From Bacteroidales bacterium (lineage in GTDB: Bacteria > Bacteroidota > Bacteroidia > Bacteroidales > WCHB1-69): 18,735 nucleotides of DNA. Shown here one piece after another: positions 1 to 5,219 of the stretch. The translations under genes were made by a program, and so were the position numbers. The notes beneath the pieces are model-generated. The model saw only the letters and a list, made by a program, of their open reading frames with translations. It was not told the DNA's origin and made no database searches. The stretch spans positions 1 to 18,735 of the forward strand of contig JAFPXF010000015.1 of assembly GCA_017394765.1 (NCBI GenBank), read 5' to 3'. How positions within the stretch are numbered: the first letter of the stretch is position 1; the number at the start of each line of letters is the position of its first letter.

Positions 1-109
1 CCTGCAGTGCGTGCGTGACACCTCTCCGAGGCATCACCACACGATTGACAAACAATTTGTATATTGAAAAAAATGAGGTGAGGTTAAGGCTGTTCATCGG
101 AAAAAAGTG

Positions 110-117
110 TATCTTTG
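110..117 (+). promoter_or_regulatory. Bacteroidetes -7 promoter element for the DUF3990 cassette
   Basis: The bases TATCTTTG match the Bacteroidetes consensus TAnnTTTG and lie 32 bases before the ATG at 150. No convincing TTG -33 element is seen at the usual 19-21 base distance. The surrounding 18 bases, AAAAAGTGTATCTTTGCA, recur exactly in front of the amidophosphoribosyltransferase at about 10052-10069. Confidence 0.6.
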
Positions 118-149
118 CATTTTGGGATAAGGAAAAACTAATACTTGTT

Positions 150-365
150 ATGAGCAAATATGAGATTCCATTTTTAACAGCTGCCGTGCAGGCTTTCGGA
201 CAACGTTTCGCGATGCCCCGACAAGCAGCGTTCAACTACCTGCACAAGCACAAAGGACTATCCTTCCTGATTGAGTTTTACGATGTGGAACATCTTCAGT
301 CGATGGATGAAACTATAGACGATCTGCTCATTATTTGCCAACAAAACGGAGGTGTGCTTGCATGA
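150..365 (+). CDS. DUF3791-like small protein, first gene of a DUF3990 cassette
   Basis: A 71-residue protein. The ATG at 150 is preferred over an upstream in-frame ATG at 15 because the -7 promoter box lies at 110-117, so transcription would begin after the earlier ATG. The pattern, a helical segment ending in FLIEFYDVEHLQSMDETIDD, resembles DUF3791 proteins, which carry a conserved YDxLHT-like stretch before a short final helix. No signal peptide or membrane segment is present. The stop overlaps the next start in an ATGA, so the two genes are almost certainly co-translated. DUF3791 proteins commonly sit beside DUF3990; a role as antitoxin or partner is inference from that linkage. Confidence 0.75.
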   Translation: MSKYEIPFLTAAVQAFGQRFAMPRQAAFNYLHKHKGLSFLIEFYDVEHLQSMDETIDDLLIICQQNGGVLA

Positions 366-850
366 AACTATACCACGGTACAAATACTGACATTGAGGTG
401 ATAGACCTCTCCCGAGGCTTGCGACACAAAGACTTCGGCAAAGGATTCTATGCAACACCAGACAGAACAACTGCTGTACGTATGGCCCAAAAACGAGCTC
501 GACTTTTTGGAGGGGAAGCTACGTTGATAACCTACGAATTTGACGAAACGACATTGCCATCAGATTTGAAGATAAAACGATTTCCTGAAAAAGCTACTGT
601 AGAGAGGCTTTTGTTTGTGGATGCAAATCGTGATAGAAAGAACACATCGTCCATTCACGATTACGACATCGTTATTGGCCCGATTGCTAATGATGGTGTT
701 GTGCTGCAACTGACCAATTATCGTGAAGGTATTTATTCTCCCGAACAGGCCGCATTGTTGTTACAAGACAAATATCTTGACCAGCAATATTACTTTGGAA
801 CAGACAGAGCTCTGTGTTTCCTCCATAAAATAAATGTTGAAACCGTATGA
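362..850 (+). CDS. DUF3990 protein, probable ADP-ribosyltransferase fold
   Basis: A 162-residue soluble protein starting at the ATG that overlaps the previous stop (ATGA). It opens with KLYHGT (His5), followed by the glycine-rich GKGFYATPDRTTA segment (Tyr30) and a basic helix. This His then Gly-x-Gly-Phe-Tyr order is the pattern of ADP-ribosyltransferase-like folds, where the first His and the Tyr contact NAD. Near the C terminus DQQYYFGTDRAL resembles the conserved QxxFxT motif of DUF3990, placing Gln142 where classical enzymes have the third catalytic residue. Whether it transfers ADP-ribose, and to what, is unknown. It ends in a second ATGA overlap with the third gene, so the three form one operon. 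The region is AT-richer than its downstream neighbours, consistent with acquisition. Confidence 0.8.
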   Translation: MKLYHGTNTDIEVIDLSRGLRHKDFGKGFYATPDRTTAVRMAQKRARLFGGEATLITYEFDETTLPSDLKIKRFPEKATVERLLFVDANRDRKNTSSIHDYDIVIGPIANDGVVLQLTNYREGIYSPEQAALLLQDKYLDQQYYFGTDRALCFLHKINVETV

Positions 851-1374
851 TTCAGCCAAATCATCACCAAATAGCGACATATCTTACCGACTACGCCTTG
901 AGCGAGTTGGTGAAATATGTGATGGAGGACACCGGGAGCAGTATTGAGCAGGCAATGGAGAAGGTCTATAATTCCCCATTGATGGATATCTTGCAGGATG
1001 AGGAAGGCGAGTTGTATGTGCAAAGCCCAGCGTATCTGTATGAGCTGATGAATATTCAGATGACATCAAAATATAAGGATATTTGGTTTGGTTGTCTTCA
1101 TGTTAAAACTCGTTCAAGGAATAATGAATTATTGGGTGATGTGGAAGGCGCATACGCCCAAACAATTGCAAAAGCCCATAACAAAGATGAATTTGTTTCT
1201 TTACTTAAAGAATACACTTTAAATTATGATCTCGAGTATGTCGAATTAGAAGACATATCCACTTTGCAATACCGTTTGTGGAACCAACTGCCAGTTTCCG
1301 AAGCGTTACTTGAAGAAGCGAAATCTTTACAAGATTACGGACATATTCGTTTCAGCACATTCCACACTTATTAA
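847..1374 (+). CDS. Cassette partner protein fused to an unrecognised 100-residue domain
   Basis: A 175-residue protein starting in an ATGA overlap with the DUF3990 gene. Residues 1-71 form a small helical domain ending in ELYVQSPAYLYELM. This resembles the short third protein that I recall accompanying DUF3791/DUF3990 pairs, which normally ends about there. From Met72 (ATG at 1060) a second domain of about 104 residues begins (WFGCLHVKT at its start, HIRFSTFHTY at its end), with an alpha/beta look. I do not recognise this domain with confidence; it has the size of a small immunity- or antitoxin-like protein. The internal Met and change of character suggest that two genes were joined in frame. 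No frameshift is seen, so the fusion may be made as one protein. Confidence 0.65.
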   Translation: MIQPNHHQIATYLTDYALSELVKYVMEDTGSSIEQAMEKVYNSPLMDILQDEEGELYVQSPAYLYELMNIQMTSKYKDIWFGCLHVKTRSRNNELLGDVEGAYAQTIAKAHNKDEFVSLLKEYTLNYDLEYVELEDISTLQYRLWNQLPVSEALLEEAKSLQDYGHIRFSTFHTY

Positions 1375-1403
1375 TATTCCATTAACCGAACAAAGGAAAG
1401 ATA

Positions 1404-1477
1404 GTCATGAAGAAAACTATACCCTTTGGGTGCCAAACTTCGAGATAGAATCGCACATTTACTCTTTGGGGATTTAG
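1404..1477 (+). pseudogene. 3' remnant of a paralogue of the 4180 lipoprotein
   Basis: The frame ending at the TAG at 1475-1477 reads FEIESHIYSLGI, matching the last residues of the lipoprotein at 4180-4824 (LEIGSYIQSLGI); the next bases (GGGGATTTAGCAA against GGGGATTTAACAA) are also alike. A different frame at 1407 has ATGAAGAAAACT after an AAAGGAAAG ribosome-site-like run, looking like an exported-protein start. The stretch is therefore best read as a gene start joined out of frame to the last dozen codons of a lipoprotein gene. It is too short for a product. The tail match is strong; the identity of the 5' part is inference. Confidence 0.6.
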
Positions 1478-1539
1478 CAAAATCGACAAACAATATTAAG
1501 GCCTCTTAAAAATGTGTAAACATTAACCCTGAATTCATT

Positions 1540-2664
1540 ATGAAAGATATGAGCAATCAACCCGATCGCAGTACACAGATTATCCGCACCAGTTGGATCG
1601 GCATCGCCGCCAACGTGCTTTTGGCGGCTTTCAAGGCCGGTGTCGGCATCGTGGCCAGCAGCGTGGCCATCGTGATGGACGCCGTCAACAATCTCAGCGA
1701 CGCGCTGTCGAGCGTCATCACCATCGTGGGCACGAAGCTCTCGCAGCGTCCCGCCGACCGCAAGCATCCCTTCGGCTTCGGACGCATCGAGTATTTCAGC
1801 GCCATCATCATCGCCGTCATTGTGCTCTCTGCGGGCATCACCTCGCTCATCGAGTCGGTGAAGAAGATCTTCCACCCCACGGAGCCAAGCTACACGACGG
1901 TGACGCTCGTGGTCATTGTGGTGGCCATCGCGGTGAAGATCGTGTTGGGGCTGTTCGTGAAACGCAAGGGCGCGCAGCTGAAGAGCGACGCGCTGATTGC
2001 CTCCGGATCCGATGCGCTGTTCGATGCCATCATCACGTTGGCCACCCTCGTGTCGGCAGGCATCATGCTGCTGTGGAACGTCTCCATAGACGGCTACCTC
2101 GGCGCACTCATCTCGCTGGTCATCATCAAGGCCGGTATCGAGATGCTCGCCTCGCCCGTCAACGAGCTGTTGGGCACCAGCATCCCGGCGGAGCTCACCT
2201 CCCAGATCAAACAGGAGGTCAGCGAGTTCGAGGGCGTACACGGGGTGTATGACCTCATCCTCCACAACTACGGTCCCGACGTGAAGATCGGCTCGCTGCA
2301 CGTCAGCGTCTATGACACGATGTCGGCGCACGAGATTCACGGACTCACGCGCAAGATCACCACGCAAATGCTTGTGCGGCACGGCATCATTATGACCGTC
2401 GGGGTTTATGCCATCGCCACCGGCGAGAACCGGATGTCCGAGTTGCAAGCGCAGGTGATACAGACGTTGACCGCCCACAAAGAAATTGTCCAGGTACACG
2501 GTTTCTACTATTCGGAGCGCGACAAGATGCTCTCCGTCGATGTGGTCCCCGACATCTCCGTCCACGATGACGCCGCCCTCATTGCGCAGCTCACCGCCGA
2601 GATACAGCCTTTAGTGCCGGGAATGCAGGCAGTGGTCGTGGTGGACCATAATTACAGTGAGTGA
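1540..2664 (+). CDS. Cation diffusion facilitator family transporter
   Basis: A 374-residue inner-membrane protein with membrane helices over residues 20-210 and a cytoplasmic C-terminal domain of about 160 residues, longer than the usual 80-100. It probably exports a divalent metal against protons. Family marks are the KHPFGFGRIEY segment (75-85) and two four-residue-spaced metal sites: Asn50/Asp54 in helix 2 and Asp158/Asp162 in helix 5. Zinc and iron members usually have His or Asp pairs; an NxxxD-DxxxD pattern is closer to Mn-type members, so manganese is a reasonable but untested guess. An alternative ATG lies at 1549. The C-terminal region 290-374 looks like a second dimerisation-type domain (VDVVPDISVHDD). 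The gene is intact, and a fragment of a second copy of its 3' end lies at 8924-8950. An overlapping 363-codon antisense frame is a GC-bias shadow. Confidence 0.92.
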   Translation: MKDMSNQPDRSTQIIRTSWIGIAANVLLAAFKAGVGIVASSVAIVMDAVNNLSDALSSVITIVGTKLSQRPADRKHPFGFGRIEYFSAIIIAVIVLSAGITSLIESVKKIFHPTEPSYTTVTLVVIVVAIAVKIVLGLFVKRKGAQLKSDALIASGSDALFDAIITLATLVSAGIMLLWNVSIDGYLGALISLVIIKAGIEMLASPVNELLGTSIPAELTSQIKQEVSEFEGVHGVYDLILHNYGPDVKIGSLHVSVYDTMSAHEIHGLTRKITTQMLVRHGIIMTVGVYAIATGENRMSELQAQVIQTLTAHKEIVQVHGFYYSERDKMLSVDVVPDISVHDDAALIAQLTAEIQPLVPGMQAVVVVDHNYSE

Positions 2665-2695
2665 GAGGACAGGAGTTCCGTGCGCAACAATTTTT

Positions 2696-2703
2696 TACCT
2701 TTG
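2696..2703 (+). promoter_or_regulatory. Candidate -7 promoter element before the collapsed carbonic anhydrase
   Basis: TACCTTTG fits TAnnTTTG and ends 21 bases before the ATG at 2725. No clear -33 TTG is visible upstream. It would transcribe the carbonic anhydrase remnant and the coupled membrane protein. Confidence 0.45.
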
Positions 2704-2724
2704 CCACTCAAAATTAAAGAAACA

Positions 2725-2868
2725 ATGACCGACCAAATTATCGAATACAACAAAACCTTCGTGGCGCAGAAAGGCTACGAGACCCACCCACTCGTGCCGA
2801 AGGACGTCGTGGTGCGCGGGTTCATCATCGATTCGGAGACAGGGGCGTTGGAGGAGATTGAGGGGTAA
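2725..2868 (+). pseudogene. Internally deleted beta-carbonic anhydrase, 47 codons left, in frame
   Basis: The first 19 or so residues (MTDQIIEYNKTFVAQKGYE) resemble the N terminus of Bacteroidales beta-carbonic anhydrases, and the remaining 28 (HPLVPKD, then GFIIDSETG) resemble their very C terminus. About 130 residues, including the Cys-Asp-Arg and His-x-x-Cys zinc-site motifs, are missing between. The family is usually about 180 residues. The fusion stays in frame and keeps its stop, whose last A is the first base of the next ATG (TAATG). The product cannot be an enzyme. Continued translation may feed the downstream gene. The alternative, a natural 47-residue peptide, is less likely given the match to both ends. 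Confidence 0.7.
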
Positions 2869-3305
2869 TGCTGACCGTCCGCCATATCCGCCACTGGTAC
2901 GAGCCGAAGCTGCCGCACGCCGTCTTCATCAACGGGTTTTTCGCCGGGATGATGAGGGATCACGACCTGCGCATTGAGGCACCGCCCGGAACATACAGCC
3001 TTAAAGTGCAGTTCGGAGGCCCGCTGCGTTTGGGCAAAAGCGGCAAGAGCATCGACCTGTCGCTGTCGTCCACCGCTGAGGTGGAGATACCGCCAAATGG
3101 CGAGGTCCTCTGCACGTTCCACGACCGCGAACGCCTCTGGAACGTCCTGTTCGACATCGACCTCGTCCTGTGGATCGTCTCCTGGTTCGTCACCATGCCC
3201 CCGCTCTACAAGATTCTTTCCAATGTCTTCTTCGCGATTTGGCTGGTGCGGTTAGTGGTGATACGGAAGCGGTATTATAAAATATGTTGTACGAATCCAA
3301 AATAA
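2868..3305 (+). CDS. Small membrane protein with a PEGA-like beta domain, unknown function
   Basis: A 145-residue protein whose ATG shares one base with the preceding stop, implying translational coupling. Residues 1-85 are soluble and beta-rich; AVFINGFFAGMM followed by APPGTYSLKVQFG has the feel of PEGA or DUF2846-type carrier domains, but I cannot name the family. Two hydrophobic segments follow (about 93-113 and 117-133), then a basic cysteine-containing tail (KRYYKICC). It may be held in the inner membrane with both ends on one side. A second, internally deleted copy lies at 4852-4980, so the gene has been duplicated in this locus. Its function is unknown; no catalytic motif is seen. Confidence 0.7.
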   Translation: MLTVRHIRHWYEPKLPHAVFINGFFAGMMRDHDLRIEAPPGTYSLKVQFGGPLRLGKSGKSIDLSLSSTAEVEIPPNGEVLCTFHDRERLWNVLFDIDLVLWIVSWFVTMPPLYKILSNVFFAIWLVRLVVIRKRYYKICCTNPK

Positions 3306-3307
3306 AT

Positions 3308-3512
3308 ATGAACGCAACAGAATACATCCGGAAACTTGGCCTTGAGCCACATCCCGATGGAGGCTATTACCGCCAGCTGTTCGACCTTCCGTTTCGAGAA
3401 TTTCGAGTTAGCCAAAAGGGACGAGTTGTTGGGGCTGTTGGCGTGTTTTCGTGATTTTCCGTTGGAGATTCCGCTCGCTCACTGCGTTCGCGGCGGAATG
3501 GTGCGCCAGTGA
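3308..3512 (+). pseudogene. Internally deleted and frameshifted DUF985 (cupin_5) gene
   Basis: The frame from ATG 3308 begins MNATEYIRKLGLEPHPDGGY, a good match to the N terminus of DUF985 cupins (LxLxPHPEGGYYRE). About 26 codons in, the match stops. From about 3393, in the +1-shifted frame, FENFELAKRDELL appears, resembling the family's C-terminal end (FELADREELL). The middle beta-barrel, about 100 residues with the cupin core, is missing and the junction is out of frame. The first frame stops at 3454 and the second at 3512, past the expected family end, so the natural stop also appears lost. No functional product is expected. Confidence 0.65.
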
Positions 3513-3535
3513 CGATAGGAACTGGCGGAATCTCC
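3464..3535. repeat. Nested inverted-repeat (foldback) element
   Basis: GGAGATTCCGC at 3464-3474 is exactly complementary to GCGGAATCTCC at 3525-3535. Inside, CGCCAGT (3504-3510) pairs with ACTGGCG (3521-3527), and a further GCGGAAT copy lies at 3493-3499. Two alternative hairpins can therefore form from the same left arm. The element immediately follows the collapsed cupin and could be a small palindromic repeat or the trace of an insertion; there is no T-run to make it a terminator. Confidence 0.6.
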
Positions 3536-3729
3536 CCCGTTCAAAGACAAATTTCCTCAAACAGTCTGAGACATACTTGCGAAACTTGATAATAAGGGGA
3601 CCTATAGTTATTTCTTTCTGACTAACAGCTTTTCATGAGCTGAAATCCGCTGAAAACGACACCTGAAATCCCCGGTTCGGTCAACTTGTGACAGATGAAC
3701 TTTTTATGGTGAAAATTTATCGCAACCCA
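3536..3729. other. Intergenic stretch without recognisable genes
   Basis: No coding frame, RNA gene or strong repeat could be supported here. Only a short AGCT-N7-AGCT inverted pair near 3630-3645 was noted. It may include the left end of the insertion sequence whose transposase remnant follows, but I could not identify terminal repeats. Confidence 0.4.
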
Positions 3730-3759
3730 TTGTCATTCAAAGAATTATTTGTATATTTG
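3730..3759 (+). promoter_or_regulatory. Bacteroidetes promoter with both elements
   Basis: TTG at 3730-3732 and TATATTTG at 3752-3759 are separated by 19 bases, matching the consensus -33/-7 arrangement. It lies 20 bases before the ATG of the transposase remnant. Confidence 0.65.
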
Positions 3760-3778
3760 CGGCAAAATAGAATGGCAG

Positions 3779-3983
3779 ATGATAGAGACCAAACCGACAT
3801 ACAAGAAGCAGGGCAGCATCACCCTTTTTGACAACGAGGAGGAGAAGAAGCGCAAGGCCAACAAGAAAGGGCAAAAAGACACGGATGCCCGAGGGGTGAA
3901 GAAGGGCGGCCTACAACACCCTGACAAACCTGGTCTACAACCTGTGCCGGTACGAGCAAGTATCACGGCTTGGGATGAATTAA
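3779..3983 (+). pseudogene. Collapsed IS5-family-like transposase
   Basis: Three short blocks of a transposase are run together. Block 1 (from ATG 3779, MIETKPTYKKQGSITLFD) looks like the N terminus of Bacteroidetes IS5-group transposases. Block 2 (KANKKGQKDTDARGVKKGG) resembles the central QKDTDARWTKKGG segment that precedes the second catalytic Asp region. Block 3, in another frame (AYNTLTNLVYNLCRYEQ, stop at 3981-3983), resembles the C-terminal KTLVYNLxRYEQ end. A full enzyme is 300-450 residues; here about 68 codons remain, all catalytic residues are gone and at least two deletions occurred. The element cannot move by itself. Family assignment is by eye. Confidence 0.6.
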
Positions 3984-4081
3984 CCAATTAAAAATCAAAT
4001 AGTTGAACAAATATAGACAAAAAAATATTGACAAGCTGCAACCTTTTGAAAGTTTTGCGTCTTATGTATAGAAATATGTTT

Positions 4082-4089
4082 TAATTTTG
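4082..4089 (+). promoter_or_regulatory. Candidate -7 element before the lipoprotein gene
   Basis: TAATTTTG fits TAnnTTTG. The nearest TTTTG upstream (4053-4057) is 24 bases away, slightly too far for a standard -33. The transcript would carry a leader of about 85 bases before the ATG at 4180, containing a 15-codon frame at 4111-4158. The element is flanked by GCTGCAA (4035-4041) and TTGCAGC (4087-4093), a 7-base inverted pair. Confidence 0.45.
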
Positions 4090-4179
4090 CAGCGTTGTTT
4101 GCTTATCTTGATGTTTAATGGACTTCGCATCAAGGTCGGCGGCAACGCGAAGAAGTAAAAAATAGAAGTCCCCGCTTTT

Positions 4180-4824
4180 ATGATTTTGAAGAACCTACTA
4201 ATATTGATTCTTTTGCTCGTCTTAGGGTTAACGGCCTGCAAAAACAGCAACGTTAACAGCCTTGATGCTGGCGCCACACCACAAAGCGACACCATTTCTT
4301 ATGCCTCCGATACCCTCAAGGAGGTCAAACAATACGATGCCCAGGGCAGAAGAACAGGATTTTGGACGTATGAAGAATACGGATGGGTTAAAAACGAGCA
4401 TTATGCCGATGGAGTGCTGGATGGACACGCCACCTATACGGATGACGAGAGGATCAATCAAAACGAAAGAATGAGAATTGAAATGGATTACTGCAATGGG
4501 GTTGAATGCGGGGAAATGAAGATATTTTTTGAGGGAAGGCCAGGCCTGCACCTAACCAATATCACCAAAGTAGATACGGTGATTGAAGAATTTCAGCTTG
4601 ATTATAGAGCGCATATCAAGGAATATCTTCGTGACGGGAAGACACTTCGATGCGAGGGCGTGGGCTATTATGGGAACAGCGACTTCCTTATTGCAGAAGG
4701 TTACTGGTGTGTCGGCCGATGGAAAATTTACGATACCAAAAGCAAAACGGTGAAGACCGTGACCTTTAAAAAGCCAACATGCGCACTAGAAATAGGGTCA
4801 TATATTCAGTCTTTGGGGATTTAA
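4180..4824 (+). CDS. Lipoprotein with MORN-type repeats
   Basis: A 214-residue exported lipoprotein. A very hydrophobic signal (residues 5-19) ends in a lipobox, LTAC, with Cys20 as the lipidation site. Residues about 45-85 (QGRRTGFWTYEEYGWVKNEH, then YADGVLDGHATY) follow the pattern of MORN_2/YwqK-type beta repeats. Later stretches (EYLRDGKTLRCEGVGYY) may be degenerate repeats of the same kind. It should sit in the periplasm or on the outer membrane. Such repeats are usually structural, and no enzyme motif is seen. The last 12 residues are shared with a fragment at 1436-1477, so a relative once lay there. The gene is intact but AT-richer than neighbours. Confidence 0.75.
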   Translation: MILKNLLILILLLVLGLTACKNSNVNSLDAGATPQSDTISYASDTLKEVKQYDAQGRRTGFWTYEEYGWVKNEHYADGVLDGHATYTDDERINQNERMRIEMDYCNGVECGEMKIFFEGRPGLHLTNITKVDTVIEEFQLDYRAHIKEYLRDGKTLRCEGVGYYGNSDFLIAEGYWCVGRWKIYDTKSKTVKTVTFKKPTCALEIGSYIQSLGI

Positions 4825-4851
4825 CAAGACTCTGTAAACGGTGCCGATCGC

Positions 4852-4980
4852 CCATCCATATCCGCCACTGGTACGTGCCGAAGCCGCCCCGCGCCCTCTT
4901 CATCAACTGCCTTCTTCGCGATTTGGTTGGTGCGGTTAGTAGTGATACAGAAGCGATATTGTAAGATATATTGTAAGAAT
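4852..4980 (+). pseudogene. Internally deleted copy of the 2868 membrane-protein gene
   Basis: CATATCCGCCACTGGTACG and the following 45 bases match the start of the gene at 2868, up to CTTCATCAAC. The sequence then jumps, at about 4910, to CTTCTTCGCGATTTGG and matches that gene's last 70 bases or so, through GTGATACRGAAGCG and beyond the position of its stop. Relative to the intact copy, about 290 bases (roughly 2934-3224) are missing. The two edges in the parent share a short TTCGC match, compatible with deletion by replication slippage. The junction is out of frame. Because the intact parent is in the same window, this is the clearest direct evidence of internal deletion here. Confidence 0.85.
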
Positions 4981-4992
4981 GGCTTATCTATT

Positions 4993-5118
4993 ATGAGGGT
5001 AAAACCGCAGCAAAATCAAAAAAGGCTGCAAGAAAAAACACAAAAAAGGTACGGACCTTATAGCCGGGCTACTCGTGAAATCGCCAGAAATCACGGGTTG
5101 TATTGCAATCCGCGATAG
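4993..5118 (+). other. Short basic reading frame, doubtful
   Basis: An ATG-started frame of 41 residues, rich in Lys, Arg and Gln, with no family that I recognise. There is no clear promoter or ribosome site. It occupies the space between the collapsed membrane gene and the ATPase promoter and may be another remnant or noise. Confidence 0.2.
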
Positions 5119-5134
5119 AGGTTGCGACACAACT

Positions 5135-5182
5135 GTTGCGCGTAAACAACATTTTTTTTGAAAAGTGTTGCCCGCGCGCAAC
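5135..5182. promoter_or_regulatory. Repeated GTTG-N8-CAAC operator-like motifs
   Basis: GTTG-N8-CAAC occurs at 5135-5150 and again at 5167-5182. GTTGCGCG (5135-5142) is also the exact complement of CGCGCAAC (5175-5182), giving an 8-base inverted repeat across 32 bases. A related GTTG-N5-CAAC lies just upstream at 5121-5133. The second motif covers the -33 element of the ATPase promoter, which suits a repressor site. The binding protein is unknown. Confidence 0.5.
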
Positions 5183-5199
5183 AATTTTTGTTATTTTTG
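5168..5199 (+). promoter_or_regulatory. Promoter of the DUF4143 ATPase
   Basis: TTG at 5168-5170 and TATTTTTG at 5192-5199 are 21 bases apart, a good Bacteroidetes promoter. Transcription should start near 5205, leaving a leader of only about 15 bases before the ATG at 5220. Confidence 0.7.
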
Positions 5200-5219
5200 C
5201 ACCGTGATAATTAAAGTAT

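Noticed and set aside
1593..2252. 219-codon plus-strand frame inside the CDF gene
   Set aside because: Arg/His-rich shifted-frame translation of the same GC-rich sequence; no motifs.
1474..2565. 363-codon minus-strand frame opposite the CDF gene
   Set aside because: Rich in His, Asp and Arg with low complexity; it is the antisense shadow of a GC-rich gene with clear CDF motifs.
4111..4158. 15-codon leader peptide before the lipoprotein gene
   Set aside because: It follows a plausible promoter, but there is no regulatory codon run or hairpin to support attenuation; too short to call.
5096..5150. Possible CRISPR or tandem-repeat array upstream of the ATPase
   Set aside because: Only two or three short GTTG/CAAC motifs without regular spacers; an operator is a better reading.
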